DNA of 64,000 nucleotides from Bemisia tabaci (GCF_918797505.1 NC_092796.1:58124851-58188850); one strand, 5' to 3'; positions 44,925-55,566 are shown, counted from the first letter of the stretch. A program made the numbers and translations. Notes: a model not told the origin generated them from the letters alone.

Positions 44925-45078
44925 CATCGGCGAGGCGTGAATGATCGATTATCGATTTTTCCCCATTTGAAGCTATAGCAAAGAATCGGTTATTAAGGTA
45001 TACCCTGTCTATCGATCATTTTCCATAGGTTTTAAACGACAGATCAATCTGCATATCGCAAAGCACGCCACGCCACTG
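44925..45078. mobile_element. CAGTGGCGTGGCG MITE, copy 1
   Basis: The left end catcggcgaggcgtgaatga then tcgattatcga is inverse to gatatcgc-type sequence plus cacgccacgccactg. The flanks gttacttc and gttattcc are a degraded 8-bp direct pair, which fits a hAT-type insertion. Confidence 0.75.
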
Positions 45079-45390
45079 GTTATTCCGGTAAACATTCCAT
45101 TTCATAGCTACTTAAGAAATGAACTTTTGGAAATTTTGGAAAGTAAGCTCGCCTTCTCCGGCTGACACAATCGTGTAATGGGCGACCCGCGCTTCTGGCC
45201 ACGAGGCGCGCGGCGCGGCGCGTCGACACGCGACGCCCAGACGCCACATGTTGCTTCTCCACATGTCCACCAGCACCAGCACCAGACACCAGACGCATTT
45301 CTCCCGCGCTGCCTCCCGCCGCGCGTGTGGACCTACACCCCGATTAGTCGCTAGTTTTGTCGTAACAGCTACTCACAACCAGCAACAGCA
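45079..45390. other. GC-rich stretch
   Basis: CpG-rich around 45185-45245 (gaggcgcgcggcgcggcgcg). ORFs on both strands reflect composition. Confidence 0.4.
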
Positions 45391-45392
45391 AC

Positions 45393-45650
45393 ACTGCCGC
45401 GCTAAGGAAAAACGCCGTATGAACCTTCAGGCGTTGCCAAATTTTCTTCGATAAAACACGAATTCCCCGGTAAACTTATGAATGTTTTTGTTCCAATTTT
45501 TAGAGAATATTGTTTGTATTTTGATCTAAAGTCCCTGATAATTTCAAGGAAAAATATTCGTATTTTCACTCAAAAATGTACATTTTACCGAAGGAAATTT
45601 GGCAAACCTCGAATGTTTATACGGCGTTCCTCCTTAGCACAGCAGAACAG
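45393..45650. mobile_element. CGCCGTATGAAC MITE, copy C
   Basis: actgccgcgctaaggaaaaa then cgccgtatgaaccttcaggc at the left; ggaaatttggcaaacctcga then atacggcgttcctccttagc and acagcag at the right. Confidence 0.85.
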
Positions 45651-45718
45651 TGGTGCTGTCACTTGGCTCGTATCGAGCGTATATCGCACTCGATTAGTTG
45701 CGAGTTACGAGCCGCCTT

Positions 45719-46250
45719 CAGGGTTGCCGCAGTCAGGGAATGCCGGGAAATGTTAGGGAATTTTAAGAAATCAGGGAAAGCATGGAAATGTCAGGGAAAA
45801 ATCACCGCGTCATCTTTATATGCCTACTCGAGTGGGTTTGACGTTTCAAATAGCAAATTTTGCCTGGAAGCTATTTCTAACTTTGTCTTTTTACAGGGTG
45901 TCTAGCATCAGGATTTTCCCGATTCTATCAGGATTTGAGGAAAAATTGGTCGTAAAATCAGGATTTGAGAAAAGTCGGCCGCCCGATCGAATTTTTTATC
46001 TAGCTATTTTTGAGAAGCTAAAGTTTCTCCGCCAAAAATCAGGATTTGGAAAAATTATCGGAAATCAGGATTTAGCAGTCAAAAATCAGGATTTCATCAG
46101 GACTTCCCCAATTGAAAAAAAAAACAAAACAAAAAACTAGACATCCTGTATTTAACAATCTGGCATTTGTTTAGTCGTCAGGGAATTTCTCCCAAATGTG
46201 TCAGGGGCATGTCAGGTAATTTAATTGTCCAAATTCTGTGGCATCCCTGC
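45719..46250 (+). mobile_element. TCAGGGAA-family element, interrupted copy
   Basis: The left end is cagggttgccgcagtcaggg and the right end caaattctgtggcatccctg. Shared internal landmarks are gggtttgacgtttcaaatag, caatctggcatttgt and gtcagggaatttc. It is interrupted at 45894-46148 by a different TIR element. Confidence 0.8.
45894..46148 (+). mobile_element. CAGGGTGTCTAG element nested in the TCAGGGAA element
   Basis: The termini cagggtgtctagcatcagg and ctagacatcctg are inverse. The interior is an array of atcaggattt words. The intact relative at 54305-54325 (gtcttttaaacaatctggca) shows the uninterrupted site, so the junctions are defined to within a few bases. Confidence 0.85.
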
Positions 46251-46349
46251 CGACTTTGTGTCAGAATTTTAGTCAGCAACGAGTCGTGAAGACTCCTCTT
46301 GGAAAGTAGATAATCAAATGCGAGTAGTGGATCCAGTTCTTGGTGACCA

Positions 46350-46755
46350 GGACCGGAAATGGGTAAATCGGGATTCATCAGGGAATGAAAATTTTTTTCG
46401 AAAATCAGAGAATGTGTCCTTAAAAACGAGAATCTTTTATTCTACCGCTTAAAGACCATTTCCCTTTTCAAAGATGATAGAAATTATAGGTATCTGCTTG
46501 TGTCAAGGTTTATGGTATTGCACTTGCGCCGCCATCATTGACTTTTTGAATCTTCAAATTGTCAGAACAAGAAGAGTAACTTTCATTGGCCAGAATATGA
46601 AGATCAGGAACACTTTTGGAATTGAACCTTTGAATGTTCGCCGAAAAATCGGTTGAAAGATAAGAAGAAACCATGGTTTTCTCCCCAAAAATCCCTTAGA
46701 ACTAGGAGAAAACTTTGGTTTTAAATCAGGGAATGAGCTCTCGAATATCAGGGTA
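46350..46755 (+). repeat. Degenerate TCAGGGAA-family fragments
   Basis: gggattcatcagggaatgaa (46369) and aaatcagggaatgagctctc (46724), with unassigned sequence between them. The first matches 54523-54542. Confidence 0.5.
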
Positions 46756-46756
46756 A

Positions 46757-46962
46757 ATTCCGATCGACATGAATCGGTCCGAAAATAAAGCCGTGAAACC
46801 GATTGACGTGATTCGATCGACAACCACTCGATCAACAACCGTGAAACTGTCGACAAACCCGTGAATCAATCGCATATTGTCGATCGAATCAGTGTCGATT
46901 GAATCTCGGCCATCGGTGCAAGTTTTCATTTTTCGATCGATTCACGTCGATCGGATCCATAC
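46757..46962. mobile_element. TCGATCGA-rich TIR element
   Basis: The left ccgatcgacatgaatcggtc then cgaaaat is inverse to attttcgatcgattcacgtc then gatcgg. The interior repeats cgattgacgtgattcgatcg-like words in both orientations, so the whole 205 bp is built from one short motif. Confidence 0.75.
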
Positions 46963-47300
46963 CTTCCCTTTGGACACGGCTCTTTTTAGCGTAAATACGT
47001 CCATAGGTATGACGCGTCGATCTTATGAGAGAATGGTTTAAGCCGTTGAGTCGTACGAAGCGCTTTCAACAACCTTTTCTCCCGAAAAATTTAGGTTCTC
47101 TCCGCTCATCTTTGGTCTCGAATGGTAGGTTTCTCTTTCACGGCGTCGTCGCGTAGAGTGTGTTACGGCCCGAGAGAAACACCTCGACCACCGCTCCGCT
47201 CGCGACCAAGTCATGAAAGTTGAGCGACCGAATTCTGACGAAAGTGAAGGGAATTTCGATGCCACGTGCTCTATTGCTCGAAAGTTATTATTCTGCCGCC
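46963..47300. other. Unassigned stretch before the C-rich run
   Basis: No gene is seen. The overlapping long ORFs on both strands extend into the C-rich run and are artefacts. Confidence 0.4.
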
Positions 47301-47315
47301 TGCGCTTCGTTGCGT

Positions 47316-47434
47316 AACCCCCCCTCTCCCCCCCTCCCCCCCTCCCCCCCTCTCCCCCCCCTCGCCCCCACTCCCCCCCCTCTCCCCCCCCTCTCCCCCC
47401 CTCCCCCCCCCTCTCCCCCCCCTCCCCCCCCCGC
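47316..47434 (+). repeat. C-rich simple repeat (CCCCCCTCTC)
   Basis: About 120 bp of C runs separated by single T or TCT. The minus strand is G-rich with many runs of four or more G, which meets the sequence requirement for G-quadruplexes. Confidence 0.95.
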
Positions 47435-47518
47435 GGCCCCCTCCTCACATCGGAATAAATCTCTCGATCGGAAGATAGTAATGGACACTAAAGATCTTTC
47501 GGTTTAGTTTCGACGTCT

Positions 47519-49239
47519 CACTATGGTCCCAATCCGCTCGGGAGCGCTCAAAAATCGATATTTATGAAATTGGACGACATTTTTTTTTCAAGTCAAAATT
47601 GATAAATATAGTATCTACGGGTCATAAACTACACGTAGTATACCTCAAAAAAATTTCTAGTCACTTTGAAAGTGTCACAAACTGTGCAAATAGTCGGATA
47701 CGTATTTTCTGACCCGTGAAGTGGCTATTTCTAACAAAGCGTTCGGAGCCTCTCCTGAATCATGAAATGGTCTCTCAGAATTCTTGCTTATACCATTTTG
47801 TAGAGGACTCTAAAAGGATTGTAACGCACTAATTACAATTTTTCTCCGAGGCATTCTGACACATCCCACACAAGGTAGAAGTTGGATACCTATTTTTCAT
47901 AGAAAAATGCCGATTTTTCCCACGAACTTTCATTTTAAAAAAAAGTCACCAAAGGTCACCTAATGAGACACCTTTAGGGAGCTTCTACACATCCTTGGGA
48001 AGCTACAGTAGAAATATTTCGTGCTTTGGTTTGCTTTTTCTCGAGAAATCGAATTTACTAGGTCTCTAAGTCGGTGGCTGAAATAACGGTATTTGGCAAG
48101 TTTAGCCATCGATCAATCTGCAGTCGTCTTAAACTTTTTTGAGGCATGCGACACCTCCAAAAACGTGCTTGAAGTAGTCTCTATGAATCCTTAAGAAGGA
48201 TTTTAAACCAAAAATTGTTGGCTCTTCTTGCTTTTTGGACGAATTTTGAATCTTTTTCGTACCTGCGTGTTTCCTTCAAAATACTGTTTTACAACCCTGG
48301 AAAGCCCATCGAAAAATATTCTGAGACATTTGGCACCTCCAGAGACACTTTTAAGTCGTTTCTGCAGATCCTTAGAAAGGCAACCGAACCAAAAATAATT
48401 GCTTCCGCCTGGTTTTTCGACCAAATGTGAATTTTTTACGTGACTACGTGTTTGCCCCAGAAAAACTCAATTTTTTGCCCTGAAAAACACCTATAGTTGC
48501 AGGCTTAACACGTGCTAAGCACTTTTGCATCTACAGAGACGCACTTATGTAGCTTCTATGAATCTTTTTGAGGTTGACCGTTTCGAAAAAAATTTGGTTC
48601 CCCCTACTTTTTGAGATTTTTTGAAAAGTTTTCCGTTCCGCGGTTTTATCTTTAAAAATGCTCTTTTCAATCCTAGAAAGTACCTATTGATGTAAAATTT
48701 CTTACTCCTCGAATATTTATCCATTGTTGATTGAATTTTTCTTAACGTGACAATATTGCACCCCCGCTCTTCAACATTGTTATGTACCCGATTTGCGTTT
48801 CCCGTCAAATCAACATAAAGAAAAGTCTTCTCTGAAGCATTATTTCGACATTTTTAAAATACAAATGAATTTTAGATCTATTTCATTTTTTTCAGTTTAG
48901 TTTTCCTTAAAAAAAAAAAAAAAATAAAAATAAAAATTGGGGGGGGGGTGTCAAAAAGTTAAAACATCCTTAATTTTGCATGAACTGTACATGTATGTGC
49001 AATGAACGCATGGTTTTCATCCAATCTAAGCAAGTATCACAAGCCAATCCTATGGCAGTTCGTGATTTATGTGAAAAAATGACAGTAACTTTTGCAAATG
49101 ATTTTTTAGGGAAAAGCGGAGGTCAAATTCGGATTCAGCGCATCAAAATCATGAGGAAAACATATCTTAAATGTATTTATACTCAAACGGAGAGCCGCTA
49201 TGATTTTTGATCACTGAAAAGTGAATTGGGACCATAGTG
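47519..49239. mobile_element. 1.7-kb TIR element (CACTATGGTCCCAAT)
   Basis: cactatggtcccaat at 47519 and attgggaccatagtg ending at 49239 are exact inverses, followed inside by aaaaatcgat and its looser counterpart. cgtc lies just outside each end. The interior is mostly a degenerate repeat (47740-48830) and a 76-residue ORF (48980-49210) that I cannot assign to a transposase. Confidence 0.65.
47740..48830 (+). repeat. Degenerate ~190-bp tandem repeat
   Basis: The order 'gacacct-ccagagac / gcttctatgaatcctt / aaccaaaaatt / tttttgacgaattttgaat / tacctgcgtgtttgcc / aaaactcaattttt / acaaccctggaaag' recurs near 47960, 48150, 48340 and 48530 with much divergence. Confidence 0.6.
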
Positions 49240-49350
49240 CGTCAGTGTGGAGATTTCCCCTTCCGAGGCGAGGGTCGATCTTATCGAACGAATCGATACG
49301 GATACGAACAATAACATCGCTGATTCCGCAATGCCGGTAGAGAAAACTAT

Positions 49351-49988
49351 ACTGACGTGCTAAGGAAAAACGCCGTATGACATTCGAAAGTTGCCAAATT
49401 TCCTCGGATCAAATGTTTATTTTTCAGGAGTTTTGAAAATTTTCTTTTCTTCTATTGTTTTTGGGAAAAGGCGCAGAGAACGCCCAATTAGAGGTTGGAG
49501 GGATAGGATTGAAGCAGCAAATGTTAAGGTGCTCAATGCCCGAAGGGTTGTGGTTCGACAGAGGGCAGTGGAGGTTAGGGGTCGTAGAGTGCCAGGGGGA
49601 GTGTTCTAAAGCGACCTATGCATGTATGTAACAAGATGAAGGAATCGTTGGTTGGTTGGTAGATGCGTTTATTTAAAGGTGCTTTTAACATCTTGGTCAT
49701 TAACACCTTATAGGAGAGATCAAAATAGTGCAGTACAGAATTTAAACAACTTAAAAAGTAGGGGTCACAGAAGGGTAGCACACAAAATGAAAAGATAGGA
49801 CAAGGAAAGGTACTAGGTCCACATGTATGTATGTCATGTATGTGTGAACATTTTCTCTTAAAATTGTTGGTCAAGTTAGATCTGAATGCCAAAAATATTT
49901 ACAGATTTCCCTGGAAAATTCGTATTCTGATGGAAAGTGAGGAAATATGGCAACGTCTGACGGCTCATATAGCGTTCTTCCTTAGCCC
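49351..49988. mobile_element. CGCCGTATGAAC MITE, copy D, interrupted
   Basis: Left end actgacgtgctaaggaaaaa then cgccgtatgacattc-gaaag; right end aaatatggcaacgtctgacg then cgttcttccttagcc. The middle is replaced by about 430 bp that starts with a LINE tail. Confidence 0.75.
49463..49650 (+). pseudogene. LINE reverse-transcriptase tail fragment, copy 2
   Basis: The frame reads GKRRRERPIRGWRDRIEAAN..., then RRVVVRQRAVEVRGRR and ends VPGGVF with TAA at 49607. A basic 'GRPxxRWxD' block followed by a W/R-rich tail is typical of the C-terminus of non-LTR retrotransposon ORF2 proteins. Here the expected Trp in 'DRxxWR' is changed. The insertion into the centre of a MITE and the ~430-bp length fit a strongly 5'-truncated LINE copy. 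Confidence 0.65.
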
Positions 49989-50305
49989 TTCCTAAGTACC
50001 CTTCAAATGCAAGGATAACTACTCACAAAAAAGCGCCCTTTATTAATTTAACAACCGCATCTCACGGTCAAAAATGATCATTGAATGGCATTTAATAGGT
50101 CATGGTGTTAAAATTAATATTTTGCATATGAAGGTCACCCAAGAATAGATTTTTTCAGATTTGGGGAACCTGGAAGTCGCGCAAGTGCAGTTCTGAAAAA
50201 AATTGAGGTATCAGTGATTTCAATTGAAAGTAGTCTGAAGATATATTCAGGGAATAACTTACTCCGAAAGCTTAATTTTTAAGCATTAAAATGTGAGTTT
50301 GCTTT
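49989..50305. other. Unassigned stretch
   Basis: No ORF or repeat boundary is seen between the two flanking MITEs. Confidence 0.35.
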
Positions 50306-50309
50306 TCTT

Positions 50310-50536
50310 CACTGGAGAAAAAAACACATTGTATCTAGAGGCCAGACTCTTGAAAACATCGACAAGAAAAAATACTGTTGATTCAATCGGATTTTTGCTT
50401 AAATCAAGAACCAAACCTCTTAATTTGAGCAGATTTCCTTTTGATGTAAGCAAAAATCTGAATCAAGAGTATTTTTTCTTGTCAATGTTTTCAAGAGTCT
50501 AGACTCTAGATCCAATGTGTTTTTTTTTTTCCAGTG
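50310..50536. mobile_element. CACTGGAAAA MITE, copy 2
   Basis: Termini cactggagaaaaaaacacat and tttttttttttccagtg. The interior is as in copy 1 with a few differences (ctgttgattcaatcgg at 50385). Confidence 0.9.
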
Positions 50537-50565
50537 CTCTTCGCCATGAGGTTCCATGAAATTGG

Positions 50566-51078
50566 CCTTCAGACAAGGTTTGAATTCAAGCACAATACCA
50601 CATTTATTCTCTTTAAAGTTTTACGAGATAAGCGAATCACATGGAAAGAAGTCTGGAAATCAGCTCTTAAGTAAGATACGAGCGTTTACAATTAACATTA
50701 GTGAAGAGGCAAAAATACCAATGACATCATTCGCATGATCAAACTCCCATTTGATGTGTGTTATAAATACTTGTTAATATTTCGTTCAGGAGTTGATTTT
50801 TGAACTTCCCGTCGCTCGTGAGAAGCGTTTTTTTTTTCGTAAAATTTTGCATAGGAACCATGTGCCGCATTAATTTATGTAACTCAGACAGTGGCGTGGC
50901 GTGAATTGCGATTTATCGATTGTTATGCCATATAAACCTATGGAAAAGGATCGATAAACAGGGTGTTCGCAGCGAACACCTTAATAATCGATTCTTTACC
51001 ATAGGTTTAAATGGCGTAACAATCGATATATCGCAATTCACGCCACGCCGCTGAACTCAGACCTTGTCTAGTGGCCCA
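50566..51078. mobile_element. Relative of the palindromic MITE at 32971, nested
   Basis: Left cagacaaggtttgaattcaa then gcacaataccac; right ctcagaccttgtctagtggc. gaaatcagctctta (50657) parallels gaaatcaactcct of the first copy. It is interrupted by the CAGTGGCG MITE at 50889-51053. Confidence 0.65.
50889..51053. mobile_element. CAGTGGCGTGGCG MITE, copy 2, with exact 8-bp TSD
   Basis: The element cagtggcgtggcgtgaattg ... caattcacgccacgccgctg is flanked by aactcaga on both sides (50881-50888 and 51054-51061). The 8-bp duplication and CAG(T)G...C(G)CTG ends fit a hAT non-autonomous element. Length is 165 bp. Confidence 0.93.
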
Positions 51079-51129
51079 TTTTGAAACTTGACACGTATTT
51101 CTCGAAATATCTAAAACTGCACTGTCCTC

Positions 51130-52532
51130 CAAGCCCCTCGTTTCGTCGTTTCTCTCATGAAAGAACGTAACTACATTTCAATGTTGCCCAATTTCTTCTC
51201 GCTAATTGCACTTTCACCGAGAGAATCTTGGGTACTATTAACTGCGTATTTCACGGATTTTCCCTCTGATTTCAAGCTAAAATCAGGAAAATTTTCGACA
51301 AAAAAATAAGTCAATTCGTCGTCTCCCGGACGAAAAGAACGTAACTCCATTCCAATGTTGCCTTTCCCTCGCAAATTGCCTATTAATCAAGAGAATCTTG
51401 GGCATTTCTGACTGAAAATTTCCCTGATTTTTCTCTAGATCCCAAGCAAAAAACGGTGCGGTGGCGTTTGCGGACGTGGCGTTTGCGGACGTGGCGTTTG
51501 CGGATTCTAAGAATCGGGTGGCGTTTGCGGATTCTCATATTTTGACGGTGGCGATTGCGGACAGGCGGAACAGGGCCGGTGGACTTTGCGGACCAGAGAA
51601 TTTCGGCGGTGGCGATTGCGGACGGAGGGGTAGGCACACACATATGCAGCCCCCCCACCCCTGCGCTGTATATTAAAGAGAAAAATTACCGGAGAGGCTC
51701 TGGATTCCTTTCCGTGGATGTAGAATGAAAAAAATATTAGTATTAAACATTAGTATTATATTAGTATAAAAACATATGAGCAGTGAACATACAGTAAATT
51801 TTTAAAAAAGGCATATCAGAAATCAAGAAACTGAAAAATCGTCAGTTTCAGTCCATTTTTAGGATGAAAAACATGTTGTAAATTCTAGTCCAAAATTACT
51901 GAAAGTCAAAAAATAACATACGAAAAATGAAAACATATTTTAATTTTTTGACTTTCAGTAATTTTGGACTAGAATTTACAACATGTTTTTCATCCTAAAA
52001 ATGGACTGAAACTGACGATTTTTCAGTTTCTTGATTTCTGATATGCCTTTTTTAAAAATTTACTGTATGTTCACTGCTCATATGTTTTTATACTAATATA
52101 ATACTAATGTTTAATACTAATATTTTTTTCATTCTACATCCACGGAAAGGAATCCAGAGCCTCTCCGGTAATTTTTCTCTTTAATATACAGCGCAGGGGT
52201 GGGGGGTGCATATGTGTGTGCCTACCCCTCCGTCCGCAATCGCCACCGCCGAAATTCTCTGGTCCGCAAAGTCCACCGGCCCTGTTCCGCCTGTCCGCAA
52301 TCGCCACCGTCAAAATATGAGAATCCGCAAACGCCACCCGATTCTTAGAATCCGCAAACGCCACGTCCGCAAACGCCACCGCACTGCAAAAAACAGAGAT
52401 ATTTTGGATAAAAATTGCTTACGTACATTTATGTATCATAAGTTAATTGTTTGAGTCAATTTGGCAACCTTGGAGTGGAGTTACGTTCCTTCGTGTTGGA
52501 GACGACGAATTTCGCAACCTCGGAATGGAGTT
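51130..52532. mobile_element. GGAGTTACGTTC repeat family, split by a long-TIR element
   Basis: gaaagaacgtaactacattt (51159) and gaaaagaacgtaactccatt (51335) on one side, and gtggagttacgttccttcgt (52476) and ggaatggagttac (52522) in inverse orientation on the other, with gacgacgaatt-type sequence next to each. A further diverged copy lies near 59936. Confidence 0.6.
51455..52385. mobile_element. 931-bp long-TIR element with exact 9-bp TSD (MULE-like)
   Basis: The flanks gcaaaaaac at 51446-51454 and 52386-52394 are identical. The arms are about 440 bp and near-perfect, starting ggtgcggtggcgtttgcgg. The left arm has one more 15-bp gtggcgtttgcggac unit than the right. The unpaired centre is about 51907-51948. 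TIRs of hundreds of bases plus a 9-bp duplication are the hallmark of Mutator-like elements; no transposase is present. Confidence 0.93.
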
Positions 52533-52533
52533 A

Positions 52534-52762
52534 CACTGGAAAAAAAACACATTAGATCTAGAGTCCAGACTCTTGGAAACATTGACAAGAAAAAGGACTC
52601 TTGATTCAATCAGATTTAAGCTTAAATCAAAAGGAAATCCGCTCAAATAAAGAGGCTTGGTTCTTGATTCAAGCTAGATTCTGATTAAATCAAGAGTATT
52701 TTTTCTTGTCGATGTTTTTAAGAGTCTGGACTCTAGATCCAATGTGTTTTTTTTTTCCAGTG
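52534..52762. mobile_element. CACTGGAAAA MITE, copy 3, empty site readable
   Basis: It sits in gagtta|cactgg...ccagtg|tacgttcc, while the neighbouring uninterrupted repeat reads gagttacgttcc (52480). This implies a TA duplication. Confidence 0.92.
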
Positions 52763-52774
52763 TACGTTCCCCCT

Positions 52775-53006
52775 GCGGAAAACGACTCACAAGCGATATT
52801 TTAAAATTTCGGCAGCCATTTTATTTTTTTAATGAGAAATCGTTCAACGAAGCCGTCCGAAAATTTCACTGAATTGTTTTCATGCTGCCGATGAAATTCA
52901 GTGAAATTTTCAAACAGATTCAATCTACAGTTCCTCTGTAAAAACATAAAATGGCGGCGGAAATTTTGAAACGTCGCACGGCGCTTGTAATACTTTGGCC
53001 AGAAGG
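52775..53006. mobile_element. CCGGCCGAAGTATCACAAG MITE, copy 2
   Basis: The left end is decayed (cggaaaacgactcacaagcg). The right end is clear: aaaatggcggcggaaatttt then gaaacgtcgcacggcgcttg and taatactttggccag. The inner arms gaaaatttcactgaatt and attcagtgaaattttc are kept. Confidence 0.8.
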
Positions 53007-53129
53007 TGACGACCTCGATTCGAAGAGCAGTCCAAATAACTCCGGACTGAGTAATGAGTGTCTGATGAAGAGTAACAGAGTAATGAATGTTGATGAAATA
53101 TTTATTTAGGAGGATCGGGGTTTTGACGC

Positions 53130-53530
53130 GGAACTTGGCAGCGCGGGCTCAGGGTTATCTCTCCTCGCCCGGGCCGGGTAATTGAATTTAATTACGTGCT
53201 CGAGATGAAATGTTGATTTTGGTCTGGAGCTTTTAGTAGTGGGAATCGGCACTTGATTAAATTATTCAGCTATTAGCCTGACGTCGGCCGTCGACGGCGG
53301 TGGACGTGGCCGCGTCGCGTCGCCCGGTCGGCCCGGTGCGGTGCGGTGCGGTGCTGGGGGTTCCGCCGCGGAAACGCGGCGAGTCGGCTCGCTCCGTGTT
53401 GGAGTTGGGTGTCCTTTCGGCGACTTCGGGGTTTTGCACTAGGCGCCCTCGCGCTAATTTTTGCACCGTTTTCAGCCGACGCCACGCCGCAGCCGCCGAT
53501 ATTTCACGCACCGACACCACGGCTCTTCCG
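53130..53530. other. CpG-rich block 1
   Basis: A locally high CpG density (for example cgtcggccgtcgacggcgg at 53282, then gtgcggtgcggtgcggtgct at 53335) stands out from the AT-rich surroundings. ORFs in all frames are open because of composition. Candidate promoter or unmethylated region; no gene is identified. Confidence 0.45.
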
Positions 53531-53545
53531 TCCAATTCACCTTAC

Positions 53546-54418
53546 AGGGTTGCCACAGTCAGGGAATACCGGGAAATGTCAGGGACTTTTGCAAAGTCGG
53601 GGAAAATGGTGATAGCGTCAGGGGAAAATGATAAATTCAAATTTATTTCCTTTCTAGAATAGATTTGACGTCTGGAACAACGAAGTTTGCTCAAGCGTCC
53701 AGCCCACGTACAAACTGGGGCTTTCAAACTGGCACTAATTCTTCTATTTCTCAGCCATTTCTGCACGGAATGCCTTGAAAATTTCAAGATCTAATCAGTG
53801 ATGTATCCCGAACACATCGGTTACCCTCAAAGATCGTCGGCCCGACGATCTTTGAAAGGCAACAGTCAACAGTTCCATCGATGAGCCTCTTTGAGGCCCC
53901 TAGTTTGTAGGTGGGCTGGACGCTTTAAATGTCAGGGAAAATGACGAAAATGCTGGGGAAAAATCGTTATGACACCCCTAATTGGATTGCATTTTGCCAA
54001 AAGGAACCACTAGCATTGCAATGATGCTAAGATTGTGCAACCTCATCTTGTGCAATAAAATTGCGGAAATTGTGAAAAACTATGAAAAGATGGTAATTTT
54101 TGTCTTAAATTTACAGTTTTTAGCGAGTAAAATAGAAACTATTAATGGATAATCGGGTTTTTCCTCCAAGACAAAAGAAAGTTGCACAATCTTAGCAACA
54201 TTGCAATGCTAGTGGTTCCTTTTTGCAAACTGCAATCCAATTGCTTTCTCGATCGGGTTTGACGTTTCGAATAACAAATTTTGCCTGAAAACTATCTCTA
54301 ATTATGTCTTTTAAACAATCTGGCATTTGTTCAAGCGTCAGGGAATTTCACCGAAGTATGTCAGAGAAATCAGGGAAATGTCAGGGAATTTAAGTTTCCA
54401 AATTCTGTGGCAACCCTG
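53546..54418 (+). mobile_element. TCAGGGAA-family TIR element, reference copy
   Basis: The ends cagggttgccacagtcaggg and attctgtggcaaccctg are inverse over about 14 bp. Between them are gtcagggaa repeats, a block gggtttgacgtttcgaataa, and a right arm with more gtcagggaa words. It contains a later MITE (53980-54242) and a hairpin around 53838-53868 (aagatcgtcggcccgacgat). Confidence 0.85.
53980..54242. mobile_element. TTGGACTGCATTTTGC MITE, longer variant
   Basis: aattggattgcattttgcca then aaaggaaccactagcattgc is inverse to gcaatgctagtggttccttt then ttgcaaactgcaatccaatt. TIRs are about 65 bp with an unrelated 130-bp core, so this is a subfamily distinct from the other three copies. Confidence 0.88.
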
Positions 54419-55560
54419 CAAAGTTCGTTCAATTATGATTCAGTCACTAAAAAGAAATTTCCATCTTATGAACCCAATGTTTACAACCTGGTGTCCAGGG
54501 CCGGGAATAACCGGGAAAAGCCGGGATTCATCAGGGAATGAAACATTTCAGGGAACAATCAGGGAAGGAGCATGGTTAAGAATTCTAGACACAGAGTTCG
54601 AGACGAAATCTTAACTAGAGAAAAAAGACAAATATTTTGTCCTCAGAATCCCACGTAGAAAACGATTTATTATACATATGATAAGTTTGGAAATGAAATC
54701 CTGAACGAGATATTAGGCAGTATTTAACACAAATCAAAATGGAAGTTAGATTCCACAAATGACGCTCGTTTTATTTTTGCCACTCAACCAATATTGAGCG
54801 TAAACCCTATTTTTCGTTCAATAGTTAATTTCCAAACTTCTCGTGATGTAAATAGTTTCAACGATAGACCCTAAACCTTCCATAATCACGATTTAAACCA
54901 CGTATGATACCACTGCTCTTTTGCACCACCAAAGCGTGGCGGAATTATGTGATAAAAACGAAAAAGTACGTCATGCAATACCTCAGAGCCCCTAAGTCTG
55001 AAATGGCAGAAATATGACTCCGAGATCTTATTCCATCACAGAGAGAAAAACGTCAATACTCCTCAGTATGCACAGTTAGGCCGCAGAATCAACAAATCTG
55101 AAATAGGTTCCTCGATTTCATCTTCCTCCAAAACTTTTCCTCATTTTCTTCCGGAGCATTGGGTGGAATGGCAGGAATTTTAATTAGCCTGGGCATATAT
55201 TTATTCTTGTCTCAGCAGTGCGGCGGAATTTCGAGATGCCTCCTGAAACTCTGTGGAGTCGAAATCTCAAAACGCAATTGAAATGACCCTCTGGAGGTTT
55301 CAAGGAGTAGTTTTTTGAAGGCTCATTTCAACTTTCAAGAAAGTTTTTGGTCGAGTGACTCGGAGGGATACATATCTCAATTGAAGGAGTTTCAAGCGAC
55401 GGAGGCTTTGACAAGCGCGTTGGAATCTGGTTTTAGACTCAAGAATACGAAAAAGCGAACAATTGTCCTTTGATAAACTCAAATTCTTGTGTTTACGATC
55501 ATAAAAGCTCATCATTTCGATGGATCCTAACAGACACCCTTCACTTCACATTTTGCGATA
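54419..55560. other. TCAGGGAA fragments then unassigned sequence
   Basis: 54490-54592 holds ccgggaaaagccgggattca then tcagggaatgaaacatttca, a fragment of the same family. The remaining 1 kb has only a 71-residue minus ORF (55300-55515) with no motif. Confidence 0.45.
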
Positions 55561-55566
55561 TGAACT

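Noticed and set aside
47038..47507. Long G/R/E-rich and P/S-rich ORFs on both strands
   Set aside because: They read through the C-rich simple repeat in several frames at once, which reflects composition.
51461..52379. ORFs with VAFAD repeats and their inverse RKRH repeats
   Set aside because: The peptide repeats come from the gtggcgtttgcggac minisatellite in the TIRs.
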